Numbered from the stretch's first letter, positions 45,460 to 56,546 are shown. The stretch is DNA of 61,513 nt from Arsenophonus sp052174475 (GCA_052174475.1 JBQMRO010000021.1:1-61513); one strand, 5' to 3'. The notes: generated by a model from the letters alone, not told the origin. Numbers and translations are program-made.

Positions 45460-47900
45460 GATAGCTGTTCTTTTCTTAAAGAAAAGAGCGTTGTCTTTTG
45501 CTGAATTATTCAGTTAACTAACTAAATTGTTTCTTTTACAACAGCGGGTCAATCTTCTAAGGTTCCAGTAATAACAAGCCCGATGTAACATCGCTTCCAT
45601 ATCGAGGTCTTTCTGTTCTTTAATTTCGGTTTTCAATGCAGTATTCCATATTTACCGATAATATTAACCAGTAATTCCTAGGTCATTTACTTTTATCCTG
45701 CAACATCAGGATGTTTTCTGCCTCAGTGAGTGCTATTTTTTTATCACATAGTTGCTAATTTCTTTAATACGCTCTTATTGATTGTGATATTCTGCCATTA
45801 TTGGGAATGGTAGACATTTATTGCATCCTAGATCGCTTAACAGAGATAAATAACGTCCATCCTAGTGCGTAAATAATCTTATTATAATCATGAATGTAGT
45901 GCTCATTACTAACCTTTATCTGTATTAATCTGCCGGTTTATCGCATAGTAAAAATTGTTGAGGAAACGGATTTCACAACGAGTGACGGTGCGTTTAGTTT
46001 GCGAGATAAATAAGATCGCATAGTTTAAACTATATCAACTATTTAAGCTCGGTGTCATCGTTTTTTAGCTTCCAGTGATAAAATTGTTCGAACTTAATAC
46101 TCTCAATCAGCTCATTTAGGAAGCTCACTGTACAGAGATGGGTATTATACCATTCAACCCCCTGATCTTAATTTCATTAATCAACCTGCCCCATATAAGA
46201 ATATTATGTAGTGTGTTTTGCTGATCTAAGTTTTATGATAAACATTTGCGTGCATGTTCAACGCCGATTTAAGCACCTTTATACTGTTTACTCGATCAAC
46301 AGTAGTACCGTAATAGGTAGCAAAGCGGCGATAAAATAGATGTGCAAGATTACGATTTAGCTGTTTGATAATGCTCCACCCTTGTGAATTTACAGAGATA
46401 CCGATCGGATCTTTAATATCCAGGTATATTAAAATACTGTAATATCCGTCTTGATCATATTATTAATTTTTCCTATTCCGTTATTCAAGTAGTAGAGAAA
46501 CGACTTCCAGTAAGTGGAAGTGCCATGCCGCAGAACATTAGTAAAGGCAATCACATTTTCGGAAAGCGACAAGATTAAACCAGTGTGATATAGCGGAAGT
46601 TTTCATTAATAATCAAGATTACATTTTGGTGAAAATGGTTGATCGTAGTCAAGATTGATGATTTTAATCTTCATTACGTGACCGTCTTTTAATCTAGATT
46701 TAGTTAATCAGCAGGTAGTTCAGTTTAGACGTATAAAACGCTTTTAGCTGACTAGGTTCTATGCCAGTTGTGTGCTACACTATTTAATGATTTCATAGAG
46801 CTTTTGCATCATATATAGTATAGCATTATAAAAGATAAAATGGCTAATATCAGCGGATTATCTCGCATAGTGTTGTTGCTAGTTGCTGAAAAAAATCTGT
46901 ATATACCTCTTTCATGCTACACCTGTTTAGCTTTTTATAGTGCGTTAGATAGTCATCTAACCAGATGACTTGCTCTGATTTATTCACCTAACGATTTCTA
47001 TACTATCAATACCATCAGACACTCGGCGAGAAAATCTCCTACGCGATAGATTTTTTGTAGTCGCTAGTCAACGCTTAAGTGTAATTTCACTAAGTTGACA
47101 GCGCTGTCCTTTTTACCATTGGTCATCTGCACCATTTTGGTGATGCCTTTGGTAATTGGTTTTTTTACCTCTTTTATGATAAATAGGATGTTCTACGCGC
47201 AGCTATAATGGGGTTGTTAGCTAATGGTGAAGATATGTTGCGCAATTGCATGCGCGTGTATTGAAAATCTGCTGCCGCTTATTAGTTAGATTAATAACTT
47301 ATTGACAACTAACGTTGAGCAACGACGATAAATATCTATCTTGTTCAAATTCTTAAGATTTATATTGACATTTAATATGCTGTGTTGTTTGACGACATCA
47401 TAAGCAGGTGCAGTGATCATTAGTTATTTAAGAAACGCTTATAAGATAGCACGCTGGAATTCAAGGTAACAAGAAATCAATTTAAATGCTCATAAGCTTT
47501 AATATTTTAACCCTTCTAGTTTCATCATTAATTAAGAACTATTTCCCTGCTTATTCAGTGCTAGTTGTAAGTCCCTGTACTGTTATAAGGTAACCATAAA
47601 ACCTCAATTAGCTCAGTTGATGATACAAACATGATTAGATTACCTCACGGGAATAAGGATACTAACTTGACTAGATTTTTTAGGAGCAAGGCTGATCCGC
47701 TTCAGAAATAATACGTTCGTATTTTTACAAGAGAGATTAAGGGTATTTCAGTGAATAAAGTTTCATAGCAAGATTAGATCAATAATTAACTCAATGTAAA
47801 TTCTTTTACATGCACAGCACCTAAAATATTTTGGCGGTGCTAATTGCTAACGGTTTAAAACTTTATTTCTAATTATAATTAGATTACTCTAAAATAGTAT

Positions 47901-48239
47901 CTATAAAAATGAGTTGGATAAGTTATTAGCTACATAGCTAAATATAGAATCAAAAAACATATCAATATTTTGATCTTTCTTTTTATTTACCGAAAAAAGA
48001 AAGATTTTTACATAGATTGCAGTTATTATAGAAGAGAAAAATTTTACAACAGGTAGAAAATTGGGTAGATCACGATCTACGTTTAATAATTATTACATAG
48101 AATGAATTAAGCCTGTGTTTAAATGTACTAGAAAATATCTAAAAATTAGTATCTCTTTAAATAGGCTTATTAAAGATCACCTTAGTAAAGATGTAGAGAT
48201 AGTCAACAACAATAATCTATTGTTGTGATATTAGGAAAT
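47901..48239. other. Non-genic stretch
   Basis: AT-rich, no gene, RNA or repeat recognised between the prophage-like island and the third copy of the unidentified repeat. Confidence 0.4.
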
Positions 48240-50222
48240 TGAATCGCTCCTTAAGAGAAGGAGCGAGCGCTATTTGTTTTTGCTAAAAGGAAATAGCATC
48301 AATTTATTGAGGTTATTGTAAGCAAAACTTTCATTGGAATCTGTATACATTAAGTTAATACACTAAATTTTATAGATATTAGTTATAAGTTTGGATTAAT
48401 AACCATCATTATTTCATTTTATGTTTTTTAATAAATAATACTTATTAATTGTTTACCAAAAACTGAACATCTACAAAAAGTAGATGTTGCCATATAGAAT
48501 GGCATTTCTACGCATAAGATGCGTAAAAATGCTTTCATCAGAAAGGCAATTCTATTTTTTCGTTTTTTTGTAGGTCGTTATTTTCAGCGCCTTTATGTCT
48601 TTGGTAATAACGCGCCTCATTTATGCTTCGATAAGAAGCCATGTAATACAGTATTTTAAAACGCCTTTCCAGAATATGGCTAATATATAGTGCCTAATTA
48701 TCTCTTCCTGCATCAAGATTTCTGTCGAGAGTATTGCTTAGTCAAGTGGTCATTCTATGATATAGAACTCATATCCCATCACTAATGGGACAGTTTTGAC
48801 TTGGAATACCGGTTTGTATAAAGTAGCACCAAGGTCTTTCACGCTATACTAATTCCTTTTTATCTTTTTATCTTTTTATCTTTTTATCTTTTTATTTTTT
48901 TATTTTTTTATTTTTTTATCTTTTTAGCGAAGTGCACTTTCCAATAATTATTCGTACTACTCCTTCAGGAGTAGTGTACTACTCATTCCTTGATGCGGAT
49001 TTACTTAAAAATAAGAAGACTGAGATTTATCAGGTTATTGCTGTGGCGGATCAGCCGGATGAGAGCACCTCGCTAAATTGCTTCGATCGTTCTTTTTTTT
49101 CGAAAAAAAGTTCCTACCATACATCATGTTTAATATCTAGACATCCATTAGTAATGGAGATATTAGCATACAAATATTGATTGAGTTATCAGGCATAAAT
49201 GTGCAAAGCATAAAAGATACCAATTTCAATACCCTGTTTCTGCGCCAACTGCGGCATACTCCTGGAGTAGCAGCGTGAAATAGAGCTTTTTAGTAGTTGT
49301 CTGACTTTTGTTAAAAAAGGCTAAAAATGGGCATATTGAAAGTAAAGCGCTACTAGTCGCAGTCGGATAAAGTATAAATCCATTCTGTCTTAATTGCTAT
49401 TCGATAGCTTTAAAACCGCATGAACTGCAGTTTTTAACTTACAGATTTAGCAAAAAATAGTGGTGGAAGAATTTAGGAGAGATATAGCAGTAGCAACCAG
49501 ATAAATACCATGGCACAAGGTTATTGCAGGCAAATATTTATTCGATAGCATAGACTGATTCATAAATTGACATTTTCAGCGTGTGTTTCAAGAAAGTTAT
49601 TCCAGTCGTTCATAAATGGCAAAAAGTAGTTTAATTGGGGGGAATATATATCTGTGTAAATTACCTCTGAGTATCTTGTTATAGAAATAGAAATTGTTAT
49701 TCTGTCCACATTTATCAGGTCTATCTGCTCCAGTTGTCTTTACATTTATCCCATGATCTAAGGAGGCATGGATTATCCCTAATTCCCTGTAAGGGAATGA
49801 ATTCATCACAAGCATACTTTTAGTCCATTGCTCTCAATATAGTTGTATTTCCAACGTCACAAGATTTAAGACTTCTATCTAGGTACTGCTGAAAACCCTG
49901 GATAATCATGATTAGAATCGGATAATATTGTGTATCAAGAAAAAATTGGGATCAGAGTTAAACAAATTGCTGTATGGCTTTTTGGTATCAAAAATTTAGT
50001 TGATCTATCATCATTAATTTCAAGAGGAAGATCTATAAAGATTTTTAGATAGTGAATTAGTTTAACATATGAAGTTACCTGCTGTCTTTTTAATTTATCC
50101 AATTTACGTTTTCTAGGATTTTTTGAGCCATCTAAATAAATTTCTGAATAAATTAATATCTCGTAGAGAGTATAAAGCAGGACTTAGATCACGAATCCGA
50201 TAGAAGCAGTGTAGTTCTACAG
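48240..50222. repeat. Unidentified dispersed repeat, copy 3
   Basis: Aligns with 541-1,798 and 18,985-20,885. At its left edge lie two hairpins (48,244-48,266 with 9-bp arms, and a second near 48,272-48,298) at the positions of those at 552-597. Inside, an 8-bp tandem repeat has expanded. Open frames at 48,932-49,180 (plus) and 49,597-49,815 (minus) are not conserved in the other copies. Function unknown. Confidence 0.5.
48856..48926 (+). repeat. 8-bp tandem repeat, about 9 units
   Basis: About nine units of ctttttat, some with the C changed to T, lie inside the third copy of the unidentified repeat. The same place in copy 1 (near 1,024) has only one unit, so this is a local expansion. Confidence 0.93.
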
Positions 50223-50645
50223 GCGTAATGTGCTATGTTCAAGAGTTTAATATAGAGTATGTTATTTCTTTTTTTAGTATTATTTTTAATAATAGTTCAT
50301 CCTTTGTGCAGGGATTGAGAAAAATGGTATGCAACCTTTGCTAGCGAGCATGAAATTAGTTACCAGCGCATAATAAGGTTGGATAATTAGAAAGTTATTT
50401 ATAAAAATTATACATTAAAAAATTAAACAATTATATCAGCCAATTAAAAAATAGCTGAATAGATTTTATAGTGTAGACTCGTTTTATTTAGTGAATTATC
50501 TGACTTAGATAAGATTATTTGAAATCACAATAATTGAAATACAGATATGGCTATAAATTGCTTTGCTAGCAAAACAAAAACCTTTCATAACATAGCTGTA
50601 TACAAATATTATTGAAGTAAGATATCTACTTATATAGAGATTGAT
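50223..50645 (+). mobile_element. IS1595 (ISXO2-like) remnant, copy 6 (3' end)
   Basis: Matches the end of copy 2 (13,560-13,925), including the ASEHE-S segment at 50,340-50,360 and the final acctttcataacatag terminal repeat. It is the only copy not associated with an IS481-family host. It abuts the unidentified repeat. Confidence 0.6.
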
Positions 50646-50752
50646 ATTGGTTAAACTAGATTGTTAGGTTTTGATTGAAAATAAGAAAAGTTTAGCTGAC
50701 GCTAAAATTTTAAACACTAAAAAGATATCATCTAATGTTCATTAACGTTCTA

Positions 50753-50837
50753 TGGTGCCGAAGGCCGGACTTGAACCAGCACGCCAAAAGGCGGTTGATT
50801 TTGAATCAACTGCGTCTACCAATTTCGCCACTTCGGC
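50753..50837 (-). tRNA. leuX: tRNA-Leu (anticodon CAA)
   Basis: The minus strand folds into a complete class II tRNA of 85 nt with encoded CCA. It has a 7-bp acceptor stem (GCCGAAG/CTTCGGC), a D-loop with TGGTAGACG, and an anticodon stem GTTGA/TCAAC around the loop TTCAAAA, giving anticodon CAA for codon UUG. It also has a long variable arm and a T arm with TTCAAGT. It closely matches E. coli leuX. It is the only tRNA I can find in the window and appears fully functional. Confidence 0.95.
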
Positions 50838-50869
50838 ATTGAAAGAGATGATTGCAAGAAAACAACGTT

Positions 50870-50897
50870 ATTATACTTGACATTTTGTCAGGTGCAA
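50870..50897 (-). promoter_or_regulatory. Promoter of the tRNA-Leu gene
   Basis: On the minus strand TTGCAC (50,897-50,892) and TATAAT (50,875-50,870) are 16 bp apart, giving transcription start about 25 bp before the tRNA 5' end. The promoter lies inside one arm of the 85-bp inverted repeat. Confidence 0.75.
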
Positions 50898-51126
50898 CTG
50901 TTATTTATCATCGATGACATTAGATGATGAAAATTATCATCGCAGATAAACAGATCTCCGTTAGAAGAATCCAGCAATGAATAGATTGCATAACTGCATT
51001 AAAAAACTTGGTCAAACGCTATAATAATAATTATAGAACTATCCTGAAAGTTATCGAACAAAATTTACCTAAATCAGATAAATAATTGCTTTTGAAACAA
51101 TTAATGTCATCGATGATAAATAACAG

Positions 51127-51154
51127 TTGCACCTGACAAAATGTCAAGTATAAT
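51127..51154 (+). promoter_or_regulatory. Duplicated tRNA-type promoter without a tRNA
   Basis: Exact copy of the tRNA-Leu promoter (TTGCAC at 51,127, TATAAT at 51,149), pointing right. The sequence after the arm (51,187 on) does not fold as a tRNA, and no open gene follows before the next IS. Confidence 0.6.
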
Positions 51155-51403
51155 AACGTTGTTTTCTTGCAATCATCTCTTTCAATTCGATAATACTTTT
51201 TTCAGCAAGAAGTAGAGAATTTTTATTACTCATTTTTAGTATCACGTAATTTCTTGGTAGGTAATGAGTTTAATGTTACTAAATTTCTCTGATCGGTATT
51301 TAGATAATATGGTTGTAAGATTCGCTGGTATGTAAATTTTGTTTTGCTCTGTTGTAAGTTAATTTTGACAAAAAAATTAAAAAGTAGCTTCTAAATCACC
51401 AGT

Positions 51404-52795
51404 GAGTTTTATTAGCAAATTTAGTGTATGACGGTTAGGTCATACTCTGATTTAATGTTTCCTAAATTATCAGTTCTCCATCATTAAATTGAATGTTGTT
51501 TACTACCAGAATCAGCAAGTTAAATCCACTTAGCTGTGGTTCTAATTTTTCTTAGCAGACGGGATAAGTTTAAGTACCATTGAAATGGTTTCTTCTTTCC
51601 AAAGAACAGTATTTTTTCGCACGTCATCTTCATAGGTTGACTGTCCAAAAGTCAATTAAATCAGATTCATCGTTCTTATGAACACTTAGTAAAGTGACAG
51701 GAAGCCATAGAATGCTAGATATTTTTTCGATCTTTCTTCAGCTTCTTGATTGCTTCAGAATATCCTGAAACCTTACTAACAAACATTAAAGGCTTTATTA
51801 CCGTCATCGCGACTCTCTGATAGGCAGAGGCTCGCACAGCTCTCCACCCATTAACTTTCGGTGGTATATGCCTTCTTGAGGTGAAGGCAAGACATCAGAT
51901 TTTACTTTGTATACTCAACAATATTGATTCTGTATATCCGGGAATATCTTTAGTTACATTTCAAAATTAAGGGCAGAGTCTCTCGTAGCAAGCCCCTAGA
52001 GATGCAGTTAATCCACTTCCTAGTAGGTAAGTGAGAAGTTTAGCCTACTTTGCTTTTTACTTTTGACAGCTACCTCTTTGATCGCAATAAGATCCTTATG
52101 TCCATAGTAGTTCCGCTAATATTATCTAGTAGGCAAAAGTGATTATCTTGCCTAACAGAATGACATATGCCTTCAGCAAAGAAATAAACATAGCGATATC
52201 GCTTAAATTATGCAACTGCTATTGCTGATGCTCTTCAAGGTATTGCTGTTTCAGTTTACTGCTACTACTAGCATAGATATCGTGTGCTTTTTACCGAGAA
52301 AACCTATAGCTTCGTAAAAATTAGCGATAGCTATACCTAGTAAGAGCTACAGCTATGAGAGTAACTCTTTAATATTTTTACACATTTCAGATAAGGCAGT
52401 AATGAGTTGTTAAGGTAATATTTTGTTTCCATTTCGATTCCTGATATTAGGAACTTTAATCTCAATATTTTCACACATTTCACTCTGTATGAAATTCGCT
52501 GTAGCAAATAACCGTTATAGATAACGGCATAGACGCCCGCCGACAACGCAGAATTCAGCATCTTGTTACAGTATATCTTCGAGCGCCGCCTCAACAGCAG
52601 TCCCTATAGCTGCATTGCGCAATTACGAATGAATTCATATAAGAAATAGAGATAAAATTTAATTTTGCGAAGAATATCTGTAGGCTAGACTTTTCATGGC
52701 ATATGACCTCTCTATTATTGAAATCATCCACAAAATTAATCATCAGAATAACGTTACTATCCCTAAAGATTCATACATCAAAAATATCATAACTC
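51404..52795 (-). mobile_element. IS256-family remnant, copy 8
   Basis: Near full-length, with left edge gagttttattagcaaattta followed by gtgtatgacgg, and right edge mirror near 52,770-52,795. The transposase N-terminus can be followed in reverse around 52,340-52,740. All frames broken. Confidence 0.73.
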
Positions 52796-52999
52796 TACGC
52801 TGAGAACAATATATAAATATTACTTTTAATCAGTTAAAAGTTCAGTTTTCTAATACTAAAGGTGATTCTATGCAAGAAGTTGAGCGTACTGTTATCGCAG
52901 ATAACAGTACTAATTTCTATGATAAAAACAATCGAAATAATGCTGTGAAATAATAGTTTAATTATTTTTATCAACGCTTTTTAGATGTAGATTTGGTAA

Positions 53000-53150
53000 G
53001 TAAGAAGATGCCTTCTTTATTCTTATAATCTTTTTTAATATATAAAGCGTTTTGAATGTGCTATAGTGGAGGTTCTATTTGATTAATTTCTAGAATAGAA
53101 TTAAATCAATGCAATTTGAATTGCTATTGGAGCAATCTTTAGATTGCTTA
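53000..53150 (-). pseudogene. ybaM: YbaM fragment
   Basis: Just downstream of priC on the same strand, broken frames give IQIALDLILF, then EINQIEPP, then KKDYKNKEG, which parallel the small YbaM protein (LAVDLIVLLEENQIP...KRDYEKKL). priC-ybaM is the E. coli order. Three frameshifts in under 60 codons. Confidence 0.6.
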
Positions 53151-53168
53151 ATACTGCTTATATTCTTT

Positions 53169-53717
53169 TTATTCAAGACTATGATTTTTATAGCGTTTAA
53201 TTTTCCTTTCTATGCGTAAAATGGCATGACGGCATCTCATTAATCTTCCAGATAATGCCACTATTTGTTGTTGTAACTTCTGGCAAGCTCCAAATGACTG
53301 TTGTTTATCTAATTGTTGCTCTAGATCAATTATCATAGTGATTAAACGACGTTCATAATCTTGATGTTGAACTAAAAGTTCATAGAGATCGACGGTTTTT
53401 TCTTTTTGATTATTAAGATTTTCTTGTTCTCTTAAAATTTGTGTTGCAAATTCACGCGTTATAGCCCTAATTTGAGCAAAAATTTTTTCTGTCAAAAAAA
53501 TAATCTGTTCTGAACGTAATGTTATAACAGCATGTTTTAATTGATTGAAATGTTGTTTGATTTCGAATAAACATTCGTTTAATTGATGGTTTTTTTGATA
53601 AAATAATTTATCATCAAAACGTAATCTTATAAAAGAAGATTCTGCAATAGGTTTTATTTTTTCTGATAACGCTTCAATTTGCTCTTCGAGCATGTTTAGC
53701 AACTTTTGTCTTTTCAT
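53169..53717 (-). CDS. priC: Primosomal replication protein PriC (N'')
   Basis: PriC helps reload the DnaB helicase at stalled or abandoned replication forks, independently of PriA. The 182-residue protein matches E. coli PriC (175) along its length, with helical, charged composition. Conserved points include LRFDDKLF near 32-39, the basic HQDYERRL near 117-124, and the C-terminal RLMRCRHAILRIE near 157-169. No clear Shine-Dalgarno precedes the ATG. Divergent from apt-dnaX as in E. coli. Keeping PriC while losing recR suggests restart, not RecFOR gap repair, is retained. Confidence 0.9.
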   Translation of the reverse strand: MKRQKLLNMLEEQIEALSEKIKPIAESSFIRLRFDDKLFYQKNHQLNECLFEIKQHFNQLKHAVITLRSEQIIFLTEKIFAQIRAITREFATQILREQENLNNQKEKTVDLYELLVQHQDYERRLITMIIDLEQQLDKQQSFGACQKLQQQIVALSGRLMRCRHAILRIERKIKRYKNHSLE

Positions 53718-53879
53718 ATATTAAGCCATGATTATAAAATATGTGATTGCGATTTAATTTTTATAGCAAAAACGTGCCACTTGTTAAGGTAGTTATTATA
53801 ACTATATAATAGTTTTCATAGATTGAAGTATTTGATTATTTTATCTATCATAGAAATGATGATGGTTAATAAAAATACA

Positions 53880-54400
53880 ATTTATAAAAAAGAATATTGA
53901 ATAATTCCTAATCACCTAATATCAGGTTGCATTATTTCTAACATTATAACGTTATTGGATAAGCTGGCCGCTTATCACACCACTATATTGATCTACTTAT
54001 TGAACATTATAACACTAATGGTATTAGTAAATTATTGGCGATTGAAGCGAAAGGATTTTTATTTTTGCCACTGATTTTATGGTTGTTTTGCGTTTAGGTG
54101 TAGGATTTATTCCAGTTTAAGGTAAAAAGAGAAAATTACCGCGCGTCACTTTACGGCAGAATTATGAGCTATAATATAGTATTGATAAATGACAGATTTA
54201 TGAAAATAGTATTTCAGTAAATAATAATATTATTAATTATTCATGATTTAATCGCTACAGGTGGAACGATTAAGGAAACAGAGTAGATTTGACTTGACAG
54301 CTTGCCGATAAAGTTAATGAAGAAATATTCATTAACTATTTACCTGAATTAAGTGTTATCGAGCTTGTTAAAAACAAGTGGTTAATTATTTTAATTTAGT
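53880..54400 (+). pseudogene. apt: Adenine phosphoribosyltransferase, decayed
   Basis: Broken plus-strand frames follow Apt upstream of dnaX. IDLLIEHYNTNGISKLLAIEA and the KGFLF that follows it (53,987-54,060) parallel the conserved VVGTEARGFLFG region. KLPR follows near 54,137. HDLIATGGTIKETE (54,243-54,285) is the PRPP-binding loop, normally VDDLLATGGTIEAT. The catalytic DD pair is lost. apt-dnaX-ybaB-recR is the enterobacterial order. Apt salvages adenine into AMP. Confidence 0.82.
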
Positions 54401-54491
54401 TGAATTTCTAGACTATTAATGTGCAAAATACGCTAACTAAACAAATAGCGACATGTTGGTAAAACTATATACTTAACATCTGATAGGAATT

Positions 54492-56471
54492 ATGAGTTAC
54501 CAGGTACTTGCCCGTAAATGGCGCCCACAAACATTTACCGATGTTGTTGGGCAACATCACGTTTTAACCGTGCTGAAAAATGGTTTGCAACAGCAGAGGC
54601 TTCATCATGCCTATCTATTTTCTGGTACGCGTGGAGTTGGAAAAACGACCATTGCGCGGTTATTTGCGAAAGGACTTAACTGTAAGGTCGGGATAAGTCA
54701 AAATCCTTGTAACAAGTGTGTTAACTGTCTTGAGATAGCGCAAGGACGATTTGTTGATTTAATTGAAATTGATGCCGCTTCGCGCACTAAAGTTGAGGAT
54801 ATTCGCGATGTGCTAGATAATATCCAGTATGCACCAGCGTGTGGTCGGTATAAAGTGTATTTAATCGATGAAGTTCATATGCTTTCTTATCATAGTTTTA
54901 ATGCTTTACTTAAGACGCTAGAAGAGCCGCCAGAACATGTAAAATTTTTATTAGCAACTACAGATCCACAGAAATTACCGATAACAGTTTTATCACGTTG
55001 TCTTCAATTTCATTTAAGGACACTGGATATTGATCAAATAAGTAGTCAACTTGAACGTATTTTAGAGGCTGAGCAAATATCAAGTGATAGTTGTGCTCGC
55101 CAATTAATTGCTAAAGCTGCCGAAGGCAGCTTACGTGATGCATTAAGTTTAACCGATCAAGCTATTGCTATGGGGGATGGGCAAATATCCGTAGGCTCAG
55201 TTAGCCAAATGCTAGGAATATTAAATAATGAACAGCCTCTAGCAATCATTGAATCGATTGTACATGCCGATGGTCAAAAAATGATGGCTTTAGTAGAAGA
55301 TATTGCTTTGCGAGGTAGTGATTGGGAAAGAGTATTGATTGAAATATTATCATTAATTCATCGAATTGCGATGATTCAGCTTTTACCGGTGGAGATGCAA
55401 GATTCTACATCTCCTATAGAAATGCGTTTACGTTTACTTGCACGTTTGATTACGCCAACTGATTTACAGCTCTTTTATCAAACATTGTTAATCGGACGTA
55501 AAGAGCTTTCCTATGCGCCAGAAAGACGAATGGGGGTTGAAATGACGTTGTTACGCGCATTAGCATTTCATCCTAAATGTGCTAATGATATTGAAATTTC
55601 ATTAGTATCATCACCAAAACTTATTGAAGAAGCTACTAAAAGTAATGATATTGATAGTGATATCAATATTTTTACTAACTTAAAAGATAAAAAAAAAGTC
55701 ATCAATAAAATAAGAAGCTCATCGGAAGAAAAATTAATTAGTACGTCCACATTACAATTATCGCAAGCAAAAGCATCGCTAAACAAAGTAAAATCGAAAA
55801 TACCGCTAAAAAAGCCTGAGATACCATTGCCAAAAGCAAAACTCCCATTGGTGATATCGGAGGTAGAAAGGTTAGTTACGGTTTCGGTGGAGCATCAGTG
55901 TTCTGTTTTAAATCAGTTAAAAATAATTAATAAAACTGAACAAAATGAAAATGATAAATCTTATCAATGGCGTTCAAAAAATATTTCTAAGCAAAAAATA
56001 GAGCGAGTAAGAACACCAAGTAATATTAAACAAGTATTAGAGTATGAAAGGACTCCTGAACTTTCTAATAAAATTGCAGTTGAATCTCGAAAGCGTGATC
56101 ACTGGTCGGCGGAGATTGATCAGTTAAAAGTGCCAAAATTGATAGAACAACTCGCGTTAAATACTTATAAAGAAACGTTAAGTAAAATTAAAATTTGTTT
56201 ACATTTACGATCAACGCAATGGTATTTAAATACTGAATCGGCGCATAAAATATTAACAAAAGCATTATGTGAGTTATATGGTAAGTCGATAAAACTGGTT
56301 ATCATTGAAGATGATAACCCAGCTATCAAGACACCTTTAGAATGGCGACAGATAATTTATGAAGAGAAGCTAGCTCAGGCTCGTAAATCTATTTTTGTAG
56401 ATAAAACGATTCAGATTTTGTGCACGTTATTTGATGCGCAGTTAGATGAAGAAAGTATTCGGCCTGTGTAG
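54492..56471 (+). CDS. dnaX: DNA polymerase III subunits tau/gamma
   Basis: DnaX is the clamp-loader ATPase. Full-length tau also links the polymerase cores and binds DnaB helicase. The protein has 659 residues (E. coli tau 643). Visible motifs are Walker A GTRGVGKT at 45-52, zinc-finger Cys64, 73, 76 and 79, Walker B LIDEVHM at 124-130 and the SRC motif at 168-170. A low-complexity lysine-rich linker (about 370-530) is followed by the polymerase-binding C-terminus ending DEESIRP. At codons 400-402 nine consecutive A (55,689-55,697) sit where E. coli has its frameshift site. A -1 shift adds SHQ and stops at 55,706, giving a gamma-like protein of 405 residues. Ribosome site AGGA lies 5 nt before ATG. 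Confidence 0.96.
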   Translation: MSYQVLARKWRPQTFTDVVGQHHVLTVLKNGLQQQRLHHAYLFSGTRGVGKTTIARLFAKGLNCKVGISQNPCNKCVNCLEIAQGRFVDLIEIDAASRTKVEDIRDVLDNIQYAPACGRYKVYLIDEVHMLSYHSFNALLKTLEEPPEHVKFLLATTDPQKLPITVLSRCLQFHLRTLDIDQISSQLERILEAEQISSDSCARQLIAKAAEGSLRDALSLTDQAIAMGDGQISVGSVSQMLGILNNEQPLAIIESIVHADGQKMMALVEDIALRGSDWERVLIEILSLIHRIAMIQLLPVEMQDSTSPIEMRLRLLARLITPTDLQLFYQTLLIGRKELSYAPERRMGVEMTLLRALAFHPKCANDIEISLVSSPKLIEEATKSNDIDSDINIFTNLKDKKKVINKIRSSSEEKLISTSTLQLSQAKASLNKVKSKIPLKKPEIPLPKAKLPLVISEVERLVTVSVEHQCSVLNQLKIINKTEQNENDKSYQWRSKNISKQKIERVRTPSNIKQVLEYERTPELSNKIAVESRKRDHWSAEIDQLKVPKLIEQLALNTYKETLSKIKICLHLRSTQWYLNTESAHKILTKALCELYGKSIKLVIIEDDNPAIKTPLEWRQIIYEEKLAQARKSIFVDKTIQILCTLFDAQLDEESIRPV

Positions 56472-56546
56472 CTAAATACTTACCTTTAAGTATAATGTCG
56501 CAATATTAAAGTCTATCTCTATAACAGAGCAGAAAGAGAGAATATT

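Larger units (their letters stand above)
39766..47900. mobile_element. Eroded island, probable Mu-type prophage remnant
   Basis: This 8 kb region differs from its surroundings. It is less AT-rich, contains none of the four dispersed repeat families, and has many short stop-interrupted frames, mostly on the minus strand. One gene can be named, a MuB-like transposition protein at 44,700-45,459. Upstream of it on the same strand, where MuA would be expected, frames such as GWSIIKQLNRNLAHLFYRRF (46,300-46,380) and TKMVQMTNGKKDSAVNL (47,100-47,150) look like real coding relics but I do not recognise them. Downstream, minus-strand pieces such as KKTGVFVGIVAQFVPGVTDI (44,608-44,670) and a membrane-like frame at 40,535-40,729 may be other early or lysis genes. 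Boundaries are approximate. No intact gene remains. Confidence 0.45.
50838..51186. repeat. 85-bp perfect inverted repeat with 179-bp spacer
   Basis: Arm 1 (50,838-50,922) and arm 2 (51,102-51,186) are exact reverse complements over all 85 bp in an otherwise fast-decaying region. Arm 1 starts at the base next to the tRNA-Leu 5' end, so each arm carries the tRNA promoter and leader. The spacer holds no recognisable gene. The lack of any mismatch suggests a recent duplication or ongoing gene conversion. Confidence 0.97.

Noticed and set aside
47605..47660. Sequence resembling a tRNA 5' half (attagctcagttgatgata)
   Set aside because: No matching acceptor stem, no T arm with TTCRANNC and no anticodon stem. 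Probably chance.
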